Shown here: positions 45,855 through 56,839 of the stretch, in pieces
Numbering within the stretch: position 1 is the first letter of the stretch
Layout of the letters: each line of letters opens with the position of its first letter
NCBI GenBank assembly: GCA_036874045.1
Contig: JAZBRI010000011.1
Coordinates: 6,324,001-6,388,000, forward strand
DNA length: 64,000 nt
Reading direction: 5' to 3'
DNA from: Cymodocea nodosa
Lineage: Eukaryota; Streptophyta; Magnoliopsida; Alismatales; Cymodoceaceae
Notes under the pieces: generated by a model
Told to the model about the DNA's origin: nothing
Database searches by the model: none
The model's input: the letters and a program-made list of their open reading frames with translations, nothing else
Made by a program: the position numbers and the translations under genes

Positions 45855-46050
45855 ATAACTGCTCCAATAGAAAAACCATTAAGAGAAATTCTATATCCTG
45901 AATTAGTTGATGAACTTCATGTATTCGATTGCCAAACTTTAAGAGAGATATGTTTGAATTGAAATCTAATTATATTAGTCAATTACCACACTTTCATGGA
46001 TTAAAAAGAGAAGATGCCTATTATTTCCTTAGAGAATTTAACAAAGTTTG
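45855..46050 (+). pseudogene. gag: Gypsy gag remnant, Gyp-C
   Basis: First 65 codons of the same gag as 1524-2747. The start codon is ATA in place of ATG (45855-45857). A one-base loss in the codons for ...DEPSC shifts the frame. Then LPHFHGLKREDAYYFLREFNKVC is interrupted at 46050 by the copia W LTR (flank GTTTG). Confidence 0.8.
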
Positions 46051-47234
46051 TGTAGGATCGTTGTATCACAAGATGGGGGGTGAATTGTGTCTTTAGCAAT
46101 TAAAATTACTAGTGGATAAAACAAGAGAACAAAACACTCGTAAATAAAATTCTATTCTTTATAAACTTTAAAGACGGAATTTACAATATCTTTTCAACTC
46201 AATTCCCTTCTTGACGGTTTTAATACAGTAATGTCTGATATACAATTCAAGTAGAAAAATGAAGTCCTTATTCAAAACTAATTTCAAATTGTATAAAACC
46301 TGATCTTTATGCACATAACTCATTTCCTTCTTTTTACTCAGCTTTTGTATCTCTTCTTCTCCAATTGTCAAATTTCCTGACAATTTGTAGCTCCTTTTCT
46401 AAAATTGCTTGGAATTTTGAACTTCTTTTGATGTTGGAGAATTTTTCTGAATATAAATATTCAAACTTAACTTTTCAGTTAAGGATCCGGAATGAATATT
46501 CAAACTTGGTTTTTGAAATTGGGATCCCCTAGATGTAATGTAGCTCGTACTCTTTATTAGTAGTCGAACTCTATCTTCACGTTCAGCATGTTCATCCACT
46601 TAATCCATAATCCACATACTAAATTTTTTCTTTAATCCGAATTACTATCTTTTTGAATTTCCACTTCTCCACTATCATTTTGAATTTTCACGATTTCCAC
46701 TCGTAGATTCACTGAAACTTTATCTTCCTGGAGTTTTGTGGAATATCTTCTAAGTTTTCGTTTTAGTCGAACACTTATCTATAACTCTTCGAGTTTTTGC
46801 ACCTGCAAAACATGTGACTGAACATAGAAAACTTATCTATTCGTTAGTCATTTTATAAAACTCGAACAGTTATCTATCCATGCGTATAAAAACTCGAATA
46901 GTTATCTAACTATTCGATTTTCATTACCGAATGCACATGGAAAACAAGTGACAACTTAAAACATTAAAAAGACACGTGCAGATAACTTAACTATACGAGT
47001 TTTTAACATAACTATTCGATAAAAACGAAACGTTAACTATCTGAAAGTTTAACTATCGAAAATCTAATTATTCAAAAACTTTAACTATCCGAAAGTTAAC
47101 TATCCGAAATAAAAATGAAACTTTCCAATAACCTGTTAACATTTAATTATGTGACAATTTTACTTAGAGAATATTATTTAGACTTATTTAAAAACTTTAA
47201 TAAAGCATATATCATCAAAACAAAATTCCTAACA
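46051..47234 (-). repeat. 3' LTR of copia W, 1184 bp
   Basis: Plus reading starts TGTAGGATCGTTGTATC and ends ATTCCTAACA against PPT 47235-47248. U3 (46780-47105) carries hairpins of the form CGAATAGTTA / TAACTATTCG, for example a perfect 10-bp stem with 2-nt loop at 46895-46916, and ACTATCCGAAAGTT repeats. The ends resemble the Y and X LTRs but the body differs. Confidence 0.85.
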
Positions 47235-47248
47235 ATCTTCCCCTTTTT
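47235..47248 (-). other. Polypurine tract of copia W
   Basis: Minus strand AAAAAGGGGAAGAT next to the LTR start TGTTAGGAAT. A second similar tract lies about 50 bp away, near 47287-47297. Confidence 0.8.
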
Positions 47249-47523
47249 GATGATATCAAAGCCTAATAAGTCAAATAATCTATCTTCTCTCCCTTTTTGG
47301 CATTATAAAAAAGTAAATAAAATGTAAGGAAGAAAAAAATGTGCTAAGTACATATCGTTCAAAAGGATATTTTTAAACATGCATCACTTTCTTGGATTAA
47401 GCATAAACTGTTTAAAGAGAACTGTTTTAAACATAAACTGTCAAAAACAATCACATGAGCATTAAGTGCAGTAAACAGTTTACATAATGCAATTTCTTTA
47501 CATAAATAATTTTTGGCAACAAA

Positions 47524-50166
47524 TTACAAGAAAGAAATCATGCAATACATAATTTTTATAATCACAAGCCTCTTTGTATTCGAAAATATTGAGTAGAGTA
47601 TCTGAAATTTGCCTTGCAATTTCTGTACTTACTCTGTTTATCTAATCAATTACTGCTTGATCTAAATCATTTTGTGAAACTTGTGATGGTTGCTGTAAAA
47701 ATTCAGTATGTATGTCTGTACTTAAATCTGTATGTATATTTGTATTTATACCTGTATTTGTATCTGTATGTTGCTGTTGTTCTGAAAACTATGTCGATTG
47801 TTGCTATTGTTGTTGTGACTGAGTTTGTTGATCTTGTTGTTATTGTTGCTGTCAAATTACAGGTGCATTTGCTTCCTGGTATTTCTGTAGTTCCTTTGCA
47901 GAGAAAGATCTTGATTTTAATCTTTTCTGTGGCCAAGGTGTAAAATCTATTTGACTTGCCACAATTCTCAAAAGTGTATCACCATAAAATAATTTACTCT
48001 ACAAGTTTAAGATATGAGAAATGAAAATATCATACCAGTTCACCTGTATATGGTTAATTAATGCATATGTAGGCATAAAGACAGCATCTGCCAACTTCTA
48101 CACCATGACCAAACCTCTAAAAGAGTGAAGCATGCAATATTTTTGTAATAAAATGTGCTTGGCCATTTAAATCATTTAGTAATCTCATTGGATTGTTGGT
48201 AGTCAGATCTTTGGCTAAACTTTTAATGTCCCATCCCAACTGATAAACCTATTTTCTTTCTGATAACTTTAACTCCTTCATTTTTTAGATCAAGTACTTG
48301 ATAAAGTAATTCTGGAGTTAAATATATGTCATAGTCTTGTATATTGGAAACAGGAATACCTTCTTCCACTATTAAGTTTGAGTAAAAATAACTTATAATT
48401 TCTGGTATAACTAGATGGTCTAGCTGTTGTGGAAGCAAAGTCAACAAGCCTTAAAATTCAAACATCTCTTGTATATGTGTCATCCCTTCAAACTTAACTA
48501 GTCTTGAATATAAAACTGTAAAAGTTTTATATGTCTGAAATTTTTCATAATAAGAGTTATTTCTGAACCATAATAATATATTGTCATCTAAATTCTGTTC
48601 AAGATTAGGTATTTTCCTATCATGATGTTCTAATCTGGGACTTGTTTCAACAGTATCAGTAGTATCTATATTTTTAAATCTTTCAAAACTAGTGAAATTT
48701 CTATCAAAGCTAATATAAATGTTTGAAATATCTGTTATTGTCGTATCAATAATCTACTGAATTTCCTCTATTTGTACTTCTTGAAACATATCAGTAGCAA
48801 TAGTCTCTGTATTAATCTATCTATCAGCAACATTAATGTCGATAATTGATCTATATAACAATTATCTCTGTATGAAAAAATGTTCTATATGTGTCTGTGT
48901 AATAGAATTATCCTGTATTTCTGAAATTTCTATATTTGAGACATTGGCAGTGTTATATTCTATTTGTAACTGTGTAGTATGTTGATTATATACATTTATC
49001 AACAAATATACTGTATACTGTAACAAACATAACCACATGTATAAACTGTAGTATAAGCAACTATACCAAAAATCAAAAGTCTCTATCTAAGATACAATAA
49101 GAGGAAGAATATCTGTACATTCCTCTTTAGATGAAATATCATTAAAATTCATAGACTCAATGTCTATGTCATCAAAAATATCATCAAGATTAATATCATC
49201 TGTATATATATCATCAAAATTTCCTACATGTTCTCTTTCCATAGGAAAGGAATGTTGGCTTGTAGCATGATGTGAAAAATTGTCCATTGTATTAAAAGAA
49301 ACATTATGCACTAATGTGACACAATACCTTAGAGTGTATGGTTGTAATCTGATATTTGTCACATCTGTTGCGATTCCTAAAAGAAAATCCTGTCCAGCTT
49401 GTGTAATGGAACATAGTTTTCCATTTTTCAATGACTCTTCTCTTTGCTGCAATATGCCTTGTACACCTGCAGTTAGTCCAAAATATTCTAATGTCTTCTT
49501 CTTTTTTTGACTATATGTCTGCAGTGTTTCTAGTTGTTCAGGAGGTTCTAAAGTTTTCTTAATTTCTCCTATTAAAGGCACCTGTGGTCTTGATGATCCT
49601 TCACCATAATGCCTAGGTGGTAATAATGGAATATAGAGTTTTAAGCTCTCAGCCTCTACCATTTTTAGTTGATAAATTTTTTGTCCTTCACTGCGAAGAC
49701 CCATTTTCCAAATGATAGTTTTCTGTTCATCAATAAATTGTTGAATGTCATCTAAAACAGTTGGGGGAAAATAATGTTGGGAATACAAAGACTCTAATTC
49801 CCTATTGCCATTTTCTATCATTGGTCCCCATTTCTTTCCATAATATGTGATAGACTATACTGATTTTTCAAGTACATGTCTAGAACTTGTACCAACCGCA
49901 GGGATAGGTTGTAAAGTTCATTTCCATAGTTGTAATGCAGAAAGTTCAGTCTGTTTTAGTCTAAACTTTGTTTCATCATAATTTTGAATAAATTTCCAAT
50001 AGAAATTTTTCTCGTCTTGAACAGTTATTCTAATTTCATGTAGTATTTCATTGGAAAACGTATACCTTAAGTAAATGTCTTTGATCTCACTTTCTATCTT
50101 CTGAAGTTCCATCTCTCTTTTCTGCACTTTTGTCATTCTACCACATCCTCATTCACGTCCTGACAT
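47524..50166 (-). pseudogene. Env-position ORF of copia W
   Basis: Starts MSGRE at 50166 (stop at the sixth codon), then KVQKREMELQKIESEIKDIY. An open 244-codon part (49821-49087) contains ELESLYSQHYFPPTVLDDI and YFGLTAGVQGILQQREESL, with an Asp/Ile-rich tail. Then the conserved C-terminal domain: FYSNLIVEEGIPV, YLTPELLYQVLDLKNEGVK (48447-48223), and VDFTPWPQKRLKSRSFSAKELQKYQ near 47940-47870. A Gln-rich stretch (CAA/CAG repeats, 47770-47850) and a Thr/Asn/Asp-rich repeat from a hexamer microsatellite (47700-47770) follow. It ends at 47524. Same domain as Y-b, Gyp-B and Gyp-C. No membrane segment seen. Confidence 0.75.
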
Positions 50167-50379
50167 TGTCGATTAATCTTCGCTATTCACTGTAGAACTT
50201 AGTGGAAGTAAAGATTGTGAAACTAGGGTTTTACTAATGTAGAAACACAAAAGGTTGTCAATAAAATATTTAAAACTCTTCAAGTTTATAAACGGATTCA
50301 ATCATTGAAATCATAAATATAAGATCCGTTACTAATAAATAACTTGAATGCTTACAATAATTGTACGAGTTTTACAACC

Positions 50380-51040
50380 GACAAAAGCAGAATACTTAGT
50401 GTAATTGTTCGTGTAGAAATAACTATTGGCTAAGTAAAAATAAGAAAACTCGAAGACTTATGATAACTATTCAAGTTTTGAGAGCAGTAAAGCACATAAC
50501 TATACGACAAACTAGAATAGTTATTGTCAGATTTTAAGTCTTATAAAAAATAGTAATATTAAGATAACTATTCGAGTTTTTTGGATGGATATACGAAAAA
50601 GTCGAAGACTTAAGCATAACTGTTCAAGTTTTGACCTGAGACAGAATAAAGCAATTAAATTCAACACGTGCATAATTCTAACTTAAGAAGTTCAGATATT
50701 TCAGATACTTACAAACCTAACTATCCAATGCTCGGATGCATTTCGGAGAGTTACCAGATAACTTACCGAACATTTACTTAAGTCATGCATTAAGGTGTCG
50801 ACATGTGTACATCAGGAAAGAATAAAATATTCTCTAATCGTTGAAAAACATAACTGTCCGGTACATGCAATATAACTTGCCGAAATAACAGAAAATTTGG
50901 ATACTTAGGAATTAAAAAACCTGCAATTCACCGACAGTTCAGAAATGTACATAAATAATGTTAATTTCCTGAGATTATGTAGATTCTGTCATTACAGTAT
51001 ATAATAATTCATAATGGTTGAATTCTTATATGATAAATTG
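50380..51040 (-). promoter_or_regulatory. W env-ORF upstream region: hairpins plus gypsy LTR-U3-like sequence
   Basis: On the minus strand, the stretch from about 51040 to 50640 aligns with LTR-G of the gypsy elements (5815-6110; 53190-53590). Shared landmarks in order: TTTATCATA, CCATTATG, GAACTGTCGGT, GCAGG, CTAAGTATCC, CGGTAAGTTATCTG, CCGAAATGCAT and GCACGTGTTGAATTTAA. It is followed by TAACTATTCGAG-type hairpins up to the ORF. A promoter role is inferred. Confidence 0.65.
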
Positions 51041-51050
51041 CTCCCCCTAC
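51041..51050 (-). other. Internal polypurine tract of copia W
   Basis: Minus strand GTAGGGGGAG. It is followed almost at once by sequence homologous to the gypsy LTR-G, with about the first 55 bp of that LTR missing. The order PPT then U3 resembles a gypsy 3' end. Confidence 0.6.
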
Positions 51051-51074
51051 GTAAATGTAGTCTAGAGAATCTAT

Positions 51075-51235
51075 GGCATACTTAAACTAGGTTGCTAAGC
51101 TCTAATGGATTTATCATTAAAGTCCAAGAGTAGCTGACTTAAGTTGGTTGCTAAGCCTTAAATAGATGTGTCATTTAAGTTCAAAATCTAGCATACTTAA
51201 ACTAGGTTGCAAAGCCCTAAATAGATTTAAGTCTC
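51075..51235 (-). repeat. Three tandem units of about 58 bp
   Basis: Three imperfect copies containing ACTTAAACTAGGTTGCTAAG, ACTTAAGTTGGTTGCTAAGC and ACTTAAACTAGGTTGCAAAG, spaced 56-60 bp apart, at about 51078, 51138 and 51194. They lie just upstream (minus strand) of the internal PPT. Confidence 0.7.
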
Positions 51236-51366
51236 TCAATTTTCTTTTATTTTTTTTAAAAAATTTAATTTACAGAAATAAGTAGTAGATTTAACAATTT
51301 AGACTTTCTGGCTTATATCTCATTATTGAATTCTTTTAAGTTACTTGAACGTATATCTCTATGAAT

Positions 51367-53130
51367 TTAACTATGAATTCTCTTAGTCTTATAATTATCA
51401 GAACATTTATCTCTATGTAAACCAAAGTTGAAATTTTCATTTCTAACATTATTTGATTGCTGATTCCAATATCCGATATTCTTTAAATATGAAGAAAATT
51501 GATCAAGAATATTAAGATTCTCAAATGACTTAGCTTGATTGTTCTGAAAATTTTTTTTGAAATTGTTGCATTGTGTGCTATTATTTATATGTTGCATTTT
51601 ATCAATTTGCACATATTTATCTCCCTTTTTAATCACACATGGAATAGTTTTTCTTTTACTATTCTTAATACTAGAAATAAAGACATTATTTTTAGTAGTA
51701 CCATCATGTAGTATATAATTTTCAGAAGATGCATCGTGTAAATCAATACCATGTTTTTCTATATTTGATATTTTACTACTAAGTTCATTTGTTATGGTTT
51801 GACTATTATTTCATTTACTTAATGTAGCCTTTTGATCGCAAACCTTAATCTTTAACATATCAATTTCTGAATTTAAATCAGTAATAGTAAATTTCAGTTT
51901 TTCAATTTCACAGATCATTTTCTTCTTATCAGCAATTAAATTCTCACAATTAGCATGCAATTTTCTTTCTATTGCAGTAAACTTTAAAATTTCCTGTGCA
52001 TGCTTTTGATTTTCTTCTTTAAATTTATTCAACGTAGAGTTTAGAAAATCAATCTTATTTTCAAATTCATCTAGCATTTTCCTAGTGTTCTTTCCATCCA
52101 TTTTTACTTTCTTATATTTTCTAGCCAGTTTATTGTATTCAACAAATAATCCATCAAAACTATCAAAACTAGCATTATGATCAGAGGATACCTCACTAGA
52201 TTTTGCAATGAAGCATACGTTTGCCAGATTTTCTTCTAAATCTGATGTTGATGAGGATTCACTGTTTGATTTTGAATCCTTTGTTTCTTCATTTTGTGAA
52301 GCTGAAGAATCATCCTATGTCACTTTAAGTGCCCTTCTCTTTTTGAATTTCTTATCCCTGAAATTTCTCCTTGAATTCTTTTTATCTTTATTGATAGGGC
52401 AATTAGTTTGAAAGTGACCTAGCCTATTGCACTTATAGCATATGATTTTGTCTTTCATGAATGACTTCTTCTCTATATCTCCAGATGTCTTTGCTGACCT
52501 GAAGTTCCTATGTTTCTTCAATAGATTTTTAAATTTTCTAGTCAATAATAGTAAATCATTGTTAGAATCACTAGTGACTTCTAAGACTTTATCAACCTCA
52601 AAAGCTAGATACTTTCTAGGATTCTTCCCTTTTGAATCTAAATGTTGTACTTCATAGGCTGTCAAATTGCCTATGAGATCATCGAAAGTATATGTATTTA
52701 AATCTTTGGATTCTTCAATAGATGTTGTATTTTGAGCCTAAATTTTAGTTAAAGATCTAAGGATCTTTCTTACCAAGTCTTTTTTCTCGAATTTCTTGCC
52801 TAAAGATTTTAATGAATTCACAATCTCAAGAAAACGGGAAAACATATCAGAGATACATTCACTTTCGTGTATTTTAAAAAACTCATATTTATGTACTAAC
52901 ATATTAATCTTAGATTCCTTGACTTGGTTAGTACCTTCGTTGGCAACTTCTAATGCATGTCATATCTCATATGCAGTTTGATATGTAGAAACTTTGTTAA
53001 ATTGATCATGAGATAAAGCACAAAACAAGATGTTTAAACCTTTAGCATTCAGTGTCATTCGCTCCTTTTCATCAAAAGTCCAAGTATCATATGGAGTCGT
53101 AACTAACACTGTAGGATTGCTAATTATATG
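51367..53130 (-). pseudogene. gag: Copia W gag, 5'-truncated
   Basis: A single frame with several stops. Capsid part: TTPYDTWTF, LNILFCALSHDQFNKVS and KFEKKDLVRKILRSL (Lys where Y-b and Y-c have the amber codon). An intact zinc knuckle CYKCNRLGHFQTNC (C-X2-C-X4-H-X4-C) lies near 52440. Then RALKVT, ANVCFIAKS, and a coiled coil (52101-51811) with repeated K/E/I/L heptads. It ends with an N-rich tail at 51367. The N-terminal codons are cut by the LTR-G copy at 53131. Protease, integrase, RT and RNase H are entirely missing: only about 1.2 kb separates gag from the env-position ORF. Confidence 0.85.
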
Positions 53131-53713
53131 TGTTCAAAATGAAAAAGTGCATAATATTAATGGTTAAATGATGGTTAATTGCATAATATTTAGTTTATCA
53201 TAGGAGAATTAAGCCATTATGTTATAATTGCACTATTATATGCTTTAATGAAAGAATCTATATAATTTCAGGGAATTAATGTTAACTTCGTATAATTTTG
53301 AACTGTCGGTAAATTAGAGGCTGTGAAATTCTTAAGTATCCGAATTTTTTGTTATTTCAGAGAGTTATATTGAATTTATCAGATAATTATGTTTTTAAAG
53401 AATATTTTATTTCCTGATTTACACGTGTTGACACCTGAATACATTGACTTAAGTGGATTTTCGGTAAGTTATCTGTTAACTATTCGAAATGCATTTAGGC
53501 ATCAGATAGTTAGGTTAGTAAGTATCCGAAATATCTGAACCGTTAAGTTAGATTTATGCACGTGTTGAATTTAAATGCATTAGTATATCATGTGAAATGT
53601 ACATGTTTAACTCCTTAAATTAGCATAACTATACGTGTTGAGTTGCATGAATACACACTAAGGTAACGCGTTATGTTAGCAGCTTATTTCTTTATTGCAC
53701 GTGTTTTATAGTT
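53131..53713 (+). repeat. Partial LTR-G (5' 583 bp)
   Basis: It starts TGTTCAAAATGAAAAAGTG, matching the ends at 5757 and 54124, and runs collinearly to GTGTTTTATAGTT near 53713. There it stops inside the LTR and meets an inverted gag remnant. It is inserted in the gag of W. The 3' two thirds of the LTR are missing. Confidence 0.85.
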
Positions 53714-53922
53714 AAATCAACGAAGTAAGTTCGTCTAAGCGGTATGTTTCTATTCTGATTTTGAATTGCAACATTTCTAAATACAAGATCCAGACGATTG
53801 TTTAATTGTTGGATTATCTTTTCTAATTTCTCTATTCTAGATCCTTGTTCAATTAATTCTTCATAACGTATATTCTTCTCATTTACATTTTCTCCTAATG
53901 GTTTTTCTATTAGAGCAACCAT
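53714..53922 (-). pseudogene. gag: Gypsy gag remnant of Gyp-B with large internal deletion
   Basis: Begins VALIEKPLGEN at 53922, like 1524. It jumps directly to VNEKNIRYEELIEQGSRIEK and LEKIIQQLNNRLD, the coiled-coil part found at 2440-2560 of Gyp-A, so the capsid domain has been deleted in frame. It ends in RNIPLRR, then a hairpin motif (GAACTTACTTCGTTGATTTA) and the LTR-G junction. Confidence 0.8.
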
Positions 53923-54118
53923 CTCTACATTCTCTTTTAAAGAAAGGTTAGCTACACCCCAAAGAATTTCGTTAAAGTCTAGTTTAGAAAATGTTTCAGA
54001 ACGCCTCTATGTTGAATATTCCTAGGTAAGTGTTCTTACTAATCATTTAGTGCCAACAGAACGAGTCCATATGCTCATAAATAAAATAGCAAATGATTAA
54101 TTACATACCAGTCTGAAG
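53923..54118 (-). other. Gag leader of Gyp-B, part 1
   Basis: Collinear with 1335-1523 of Gyp-A, including the possible splice signals (CTGGTATGTAATTAATC near 54105; CTAACCTTTCTTTAAAAG near 53940). It is continued beyond the solo LTR at 55930. Confidence 0.55.
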
Positions 54119-54123
54119 CTTTC

Positions 54124-55924
54124 TGTTTAGAATGAAAAAGTACATATTATTAACGGTTAAATGATGCTTAATTGTATAATATTTAGCTTATCATATGAGA
54201 ATTAAGCCATTATGTTATAATTGCACTGTTATATGCTTTAATTGAAAAATCTACTTAATTTTGGGGAATTAATGTTAATTTAGTACATTTATGAGCTGTC
54301 GGTAAGTTGCAGGCTGTGAAATTCTTAAGTATCTGAAAATGCATCTGAGCATCAGATAGTTATACCTGTAACTCTCCGAAATGTTATGTTTAAACTGCTG
54401 CTAACACGTGTCGAGAGCTGGTAGATTTACTTAAGTTATAACTCATTAAGTTAGCATAACTACACGTGTTGAGTTACATGAATATACACTAAGGTAACAC
54501 GTTAGGTTAGCGGCTTATTTCTTTATTGCATGTATTTTATAGTTATTTTCTAAAATGCCACTGTAGCAATTGTAGGAACAAACAGTTGAAAGGAAAAACC
54601 ACGTTTGCACGTATCACACAGGAATTCAATCGTGCATGGAGAAGGAAGCATCGCCGTTGATCTGAAGGAAGAAAATCCAACCGATCATTCAAGCAGAAGT
54701 AGTTACTATTGAAGAAATATAAAAGAAAAGAAGAATAAAAGAAGAAAGTGTGATCGATGGACGGCCAGTGTATACAGAGGAGGATCATCGAGCTTTCTAC
54801 AGACAGTATCGGCGATTCTCCGAAGTATCACACCAACCATCGTTATCACCACCATAATCACCAATCATCGGAGGTCTACGAGGATACTTGCCTGATGTCG
54901 GGTCGATTTCGAGCCAAAAATAGTGCCTGACAACCACTGTGAGGAGTGATCGCGTCGCGGGAAGGGAAGACATTTTCACCAAGTGCCGACTCATATTTCA
55001 GGAGATCGTAAAGCTATTAGCCTTGGCTTCGAGTTAATGCTTGTATGCTAAAGAGGAGATCATCTTGCAATTCTGGACTCGCGATTCTATAGGGAGAGGA
55101 GACAGAATTATAAGTGGTTTAATTTTCAATGGTGTAATCGCGTTGCAAGTAGTGTTGGAAGTATTTACTGTCAAGTGAGATCACTTTACATTTCACCTTT
55201 CGCCCATTTCCATGTTTACATCAAAACAAAAATACCAAAAACAATTTATCTTTGTTTGTATATTGTATTTGAGTGTTGTATTGTTTGTGTTGTATCGTGA
55301 TTAATGTTATCTGTATCAGTTTTATGATTGTTTTATGTTAGTTTTAATTTTACAGTTTACTGAAATTGGTTCGTACAAAAAACTTAAAGATTTTAATGGT
55401 GACTGTTTGAATCATCTGAATGTTAGTATTGTTGCTTAATGATAAATCCAATGTTAACTAGCATTAAAAAGCTTAATTGATGTTATTTACAATCTGTGGA
55501 ATCGCCCAATGGTTGGCCGAATTCCTCTATAAATAGCAGTATTATAAAGAAGAGACAGGCTCGTGGAGTTAACTTAAGTCCACGAGGATAGTCCGTTGAG
55601 TTAGCCATAATTCAACGTACTTAGTCCGTTGAGTTAACTGTAACTTAACGGAGTGCTTATTAAATATATATTTGAATTGTTCACAATCAAACATTTCTTA
55701 AATTCATCAGCAATTCCCTATGGGATCGACCTGTACTTGCACACTGATACAATAGACACTGTGCACTTGCAGTTAAAGTACAAATTGGAATTAAAATCTA
55801 AATTGTATTAAAGGTTGTTTGTTTACTTCTAAAAGAAAGAATAGGCATAAAGATAAATTAACTAAGTAAAAATAGAAGTAACAAATCCAAGTTTTTCTAG
55901 TGTAGTGTTGGGAAAACACAAACA
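54124..55924 (+). repeat. Solo LTR-G with TSD CTTTC, 1801 bp
   Basis: Ends TGTTTAGAATG...ACACAAACA. Direct repeats CTTTC lie at 54119-54123 and 55925-55929. Removing it restores the leader sequence GAATGGAAAGCTTCAGACTG (minus strand), seen uninterrupted at about 1319-1338. It is complete and homologous to 5757-7561. It carries the U3 inverted motifs, TATAAAA near 54720 and the CGTTGAGTTA hairpins near 55590. Confidence 0.95.
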
Positions 55925-56839
55925 CTTTCCATTCAGTAAATATTTGTTGACGGATGAAGTTGAATCAGCTGCTTCTCCTTCTAGTTCCCCAACGCATTCT
56001 CCTTTCTTCCAAAAGTGCTGGTAACTCATAAATAACATTCTATTCTATATATATAATGCACATCCATAAAGTAAATAAATCTCGTTGCAAGAACGTGTCT
56101 TGTAACGTGCAGCGTGGTTCCTGTTTTTATGAGTACATGTACCACTACTAATTTCAAATTTTGGTAACTACTAAGCCAACGAAGTTTCGTTCGTGGTTAA
56201 AAGAATAACCGTTCTGCTTAATCCACGAACTAACCTCGTTGAGTTACAGATAACTCAACGGAACAACATCGGTTACTGTTGCTAACTCCACAGGCTAACT
56301 TCGTTGAGTTACAAATAACTCAACGGAGTGACCTTATATTATATTACTGACCTCATGGAGTTAAGGCTAACTCAACGGACTTACTTCGTTGAGTTAACAC
56401 TTAGCTCTCTCTAAGTTTACTCCTTATAAATACTTTTCTGTTCTCCTGCATTTTTCCAACTTAAATAAAGTTAAATACATGTTATTAATGCAGCATTCTA
56501 ATTAAAATTCGTTTAAATCTGAACATTATATAAATATTTAACTTGCAGTTCATTTCATGTTATGCAAAATTTACATTTTACCTTGCATCATGTAGATATT
56601 TTCAAGCATCTATTATTTAATCCTGTCATTCAGCAAACAATAAATCTTTTTAAACATTCATGCATAATGTTTCACAATTTATATAACATTCAATATAGTT
56701 CATCCATTTCATCATTCTAAATACGTATGAAAAATATATCTGAAAAACGTATATTCATTCATATGAATAAATTACAGTACAATCAAATCAGATATTTTTC
56801 ATACAAATGTATACAAGTACAAGTAGACGAACTATACAA
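55925..56839 (-). promoter_or_regulatory. Gyp-B gag leader part 2, hairpin array and spacer
   Basis: On the minus strand in order: an AT-rich spacer (56839-56410), a hairpin array (56400-56190) with stems CGTTGAGTTA / TAACTCAACG separated by CAGA or CAAA-like loops, a TATA-like TATATATATAG near 56045-56055, and a leader to the solo LTR. Collinear with 418-1325 of Gyp-A. Confidence 0.55.

Noticed and set aside
47614..47943. 109-codon Leu/Tyr-rich ORF resembling a membrane protein
   Set aside because: It is the antisense shadow of a Gln/Thr/Asn-rich microsatellite in the W env-position ORF; the hydrophobicity comes from reading CAA/TAC-type repeats backwards.
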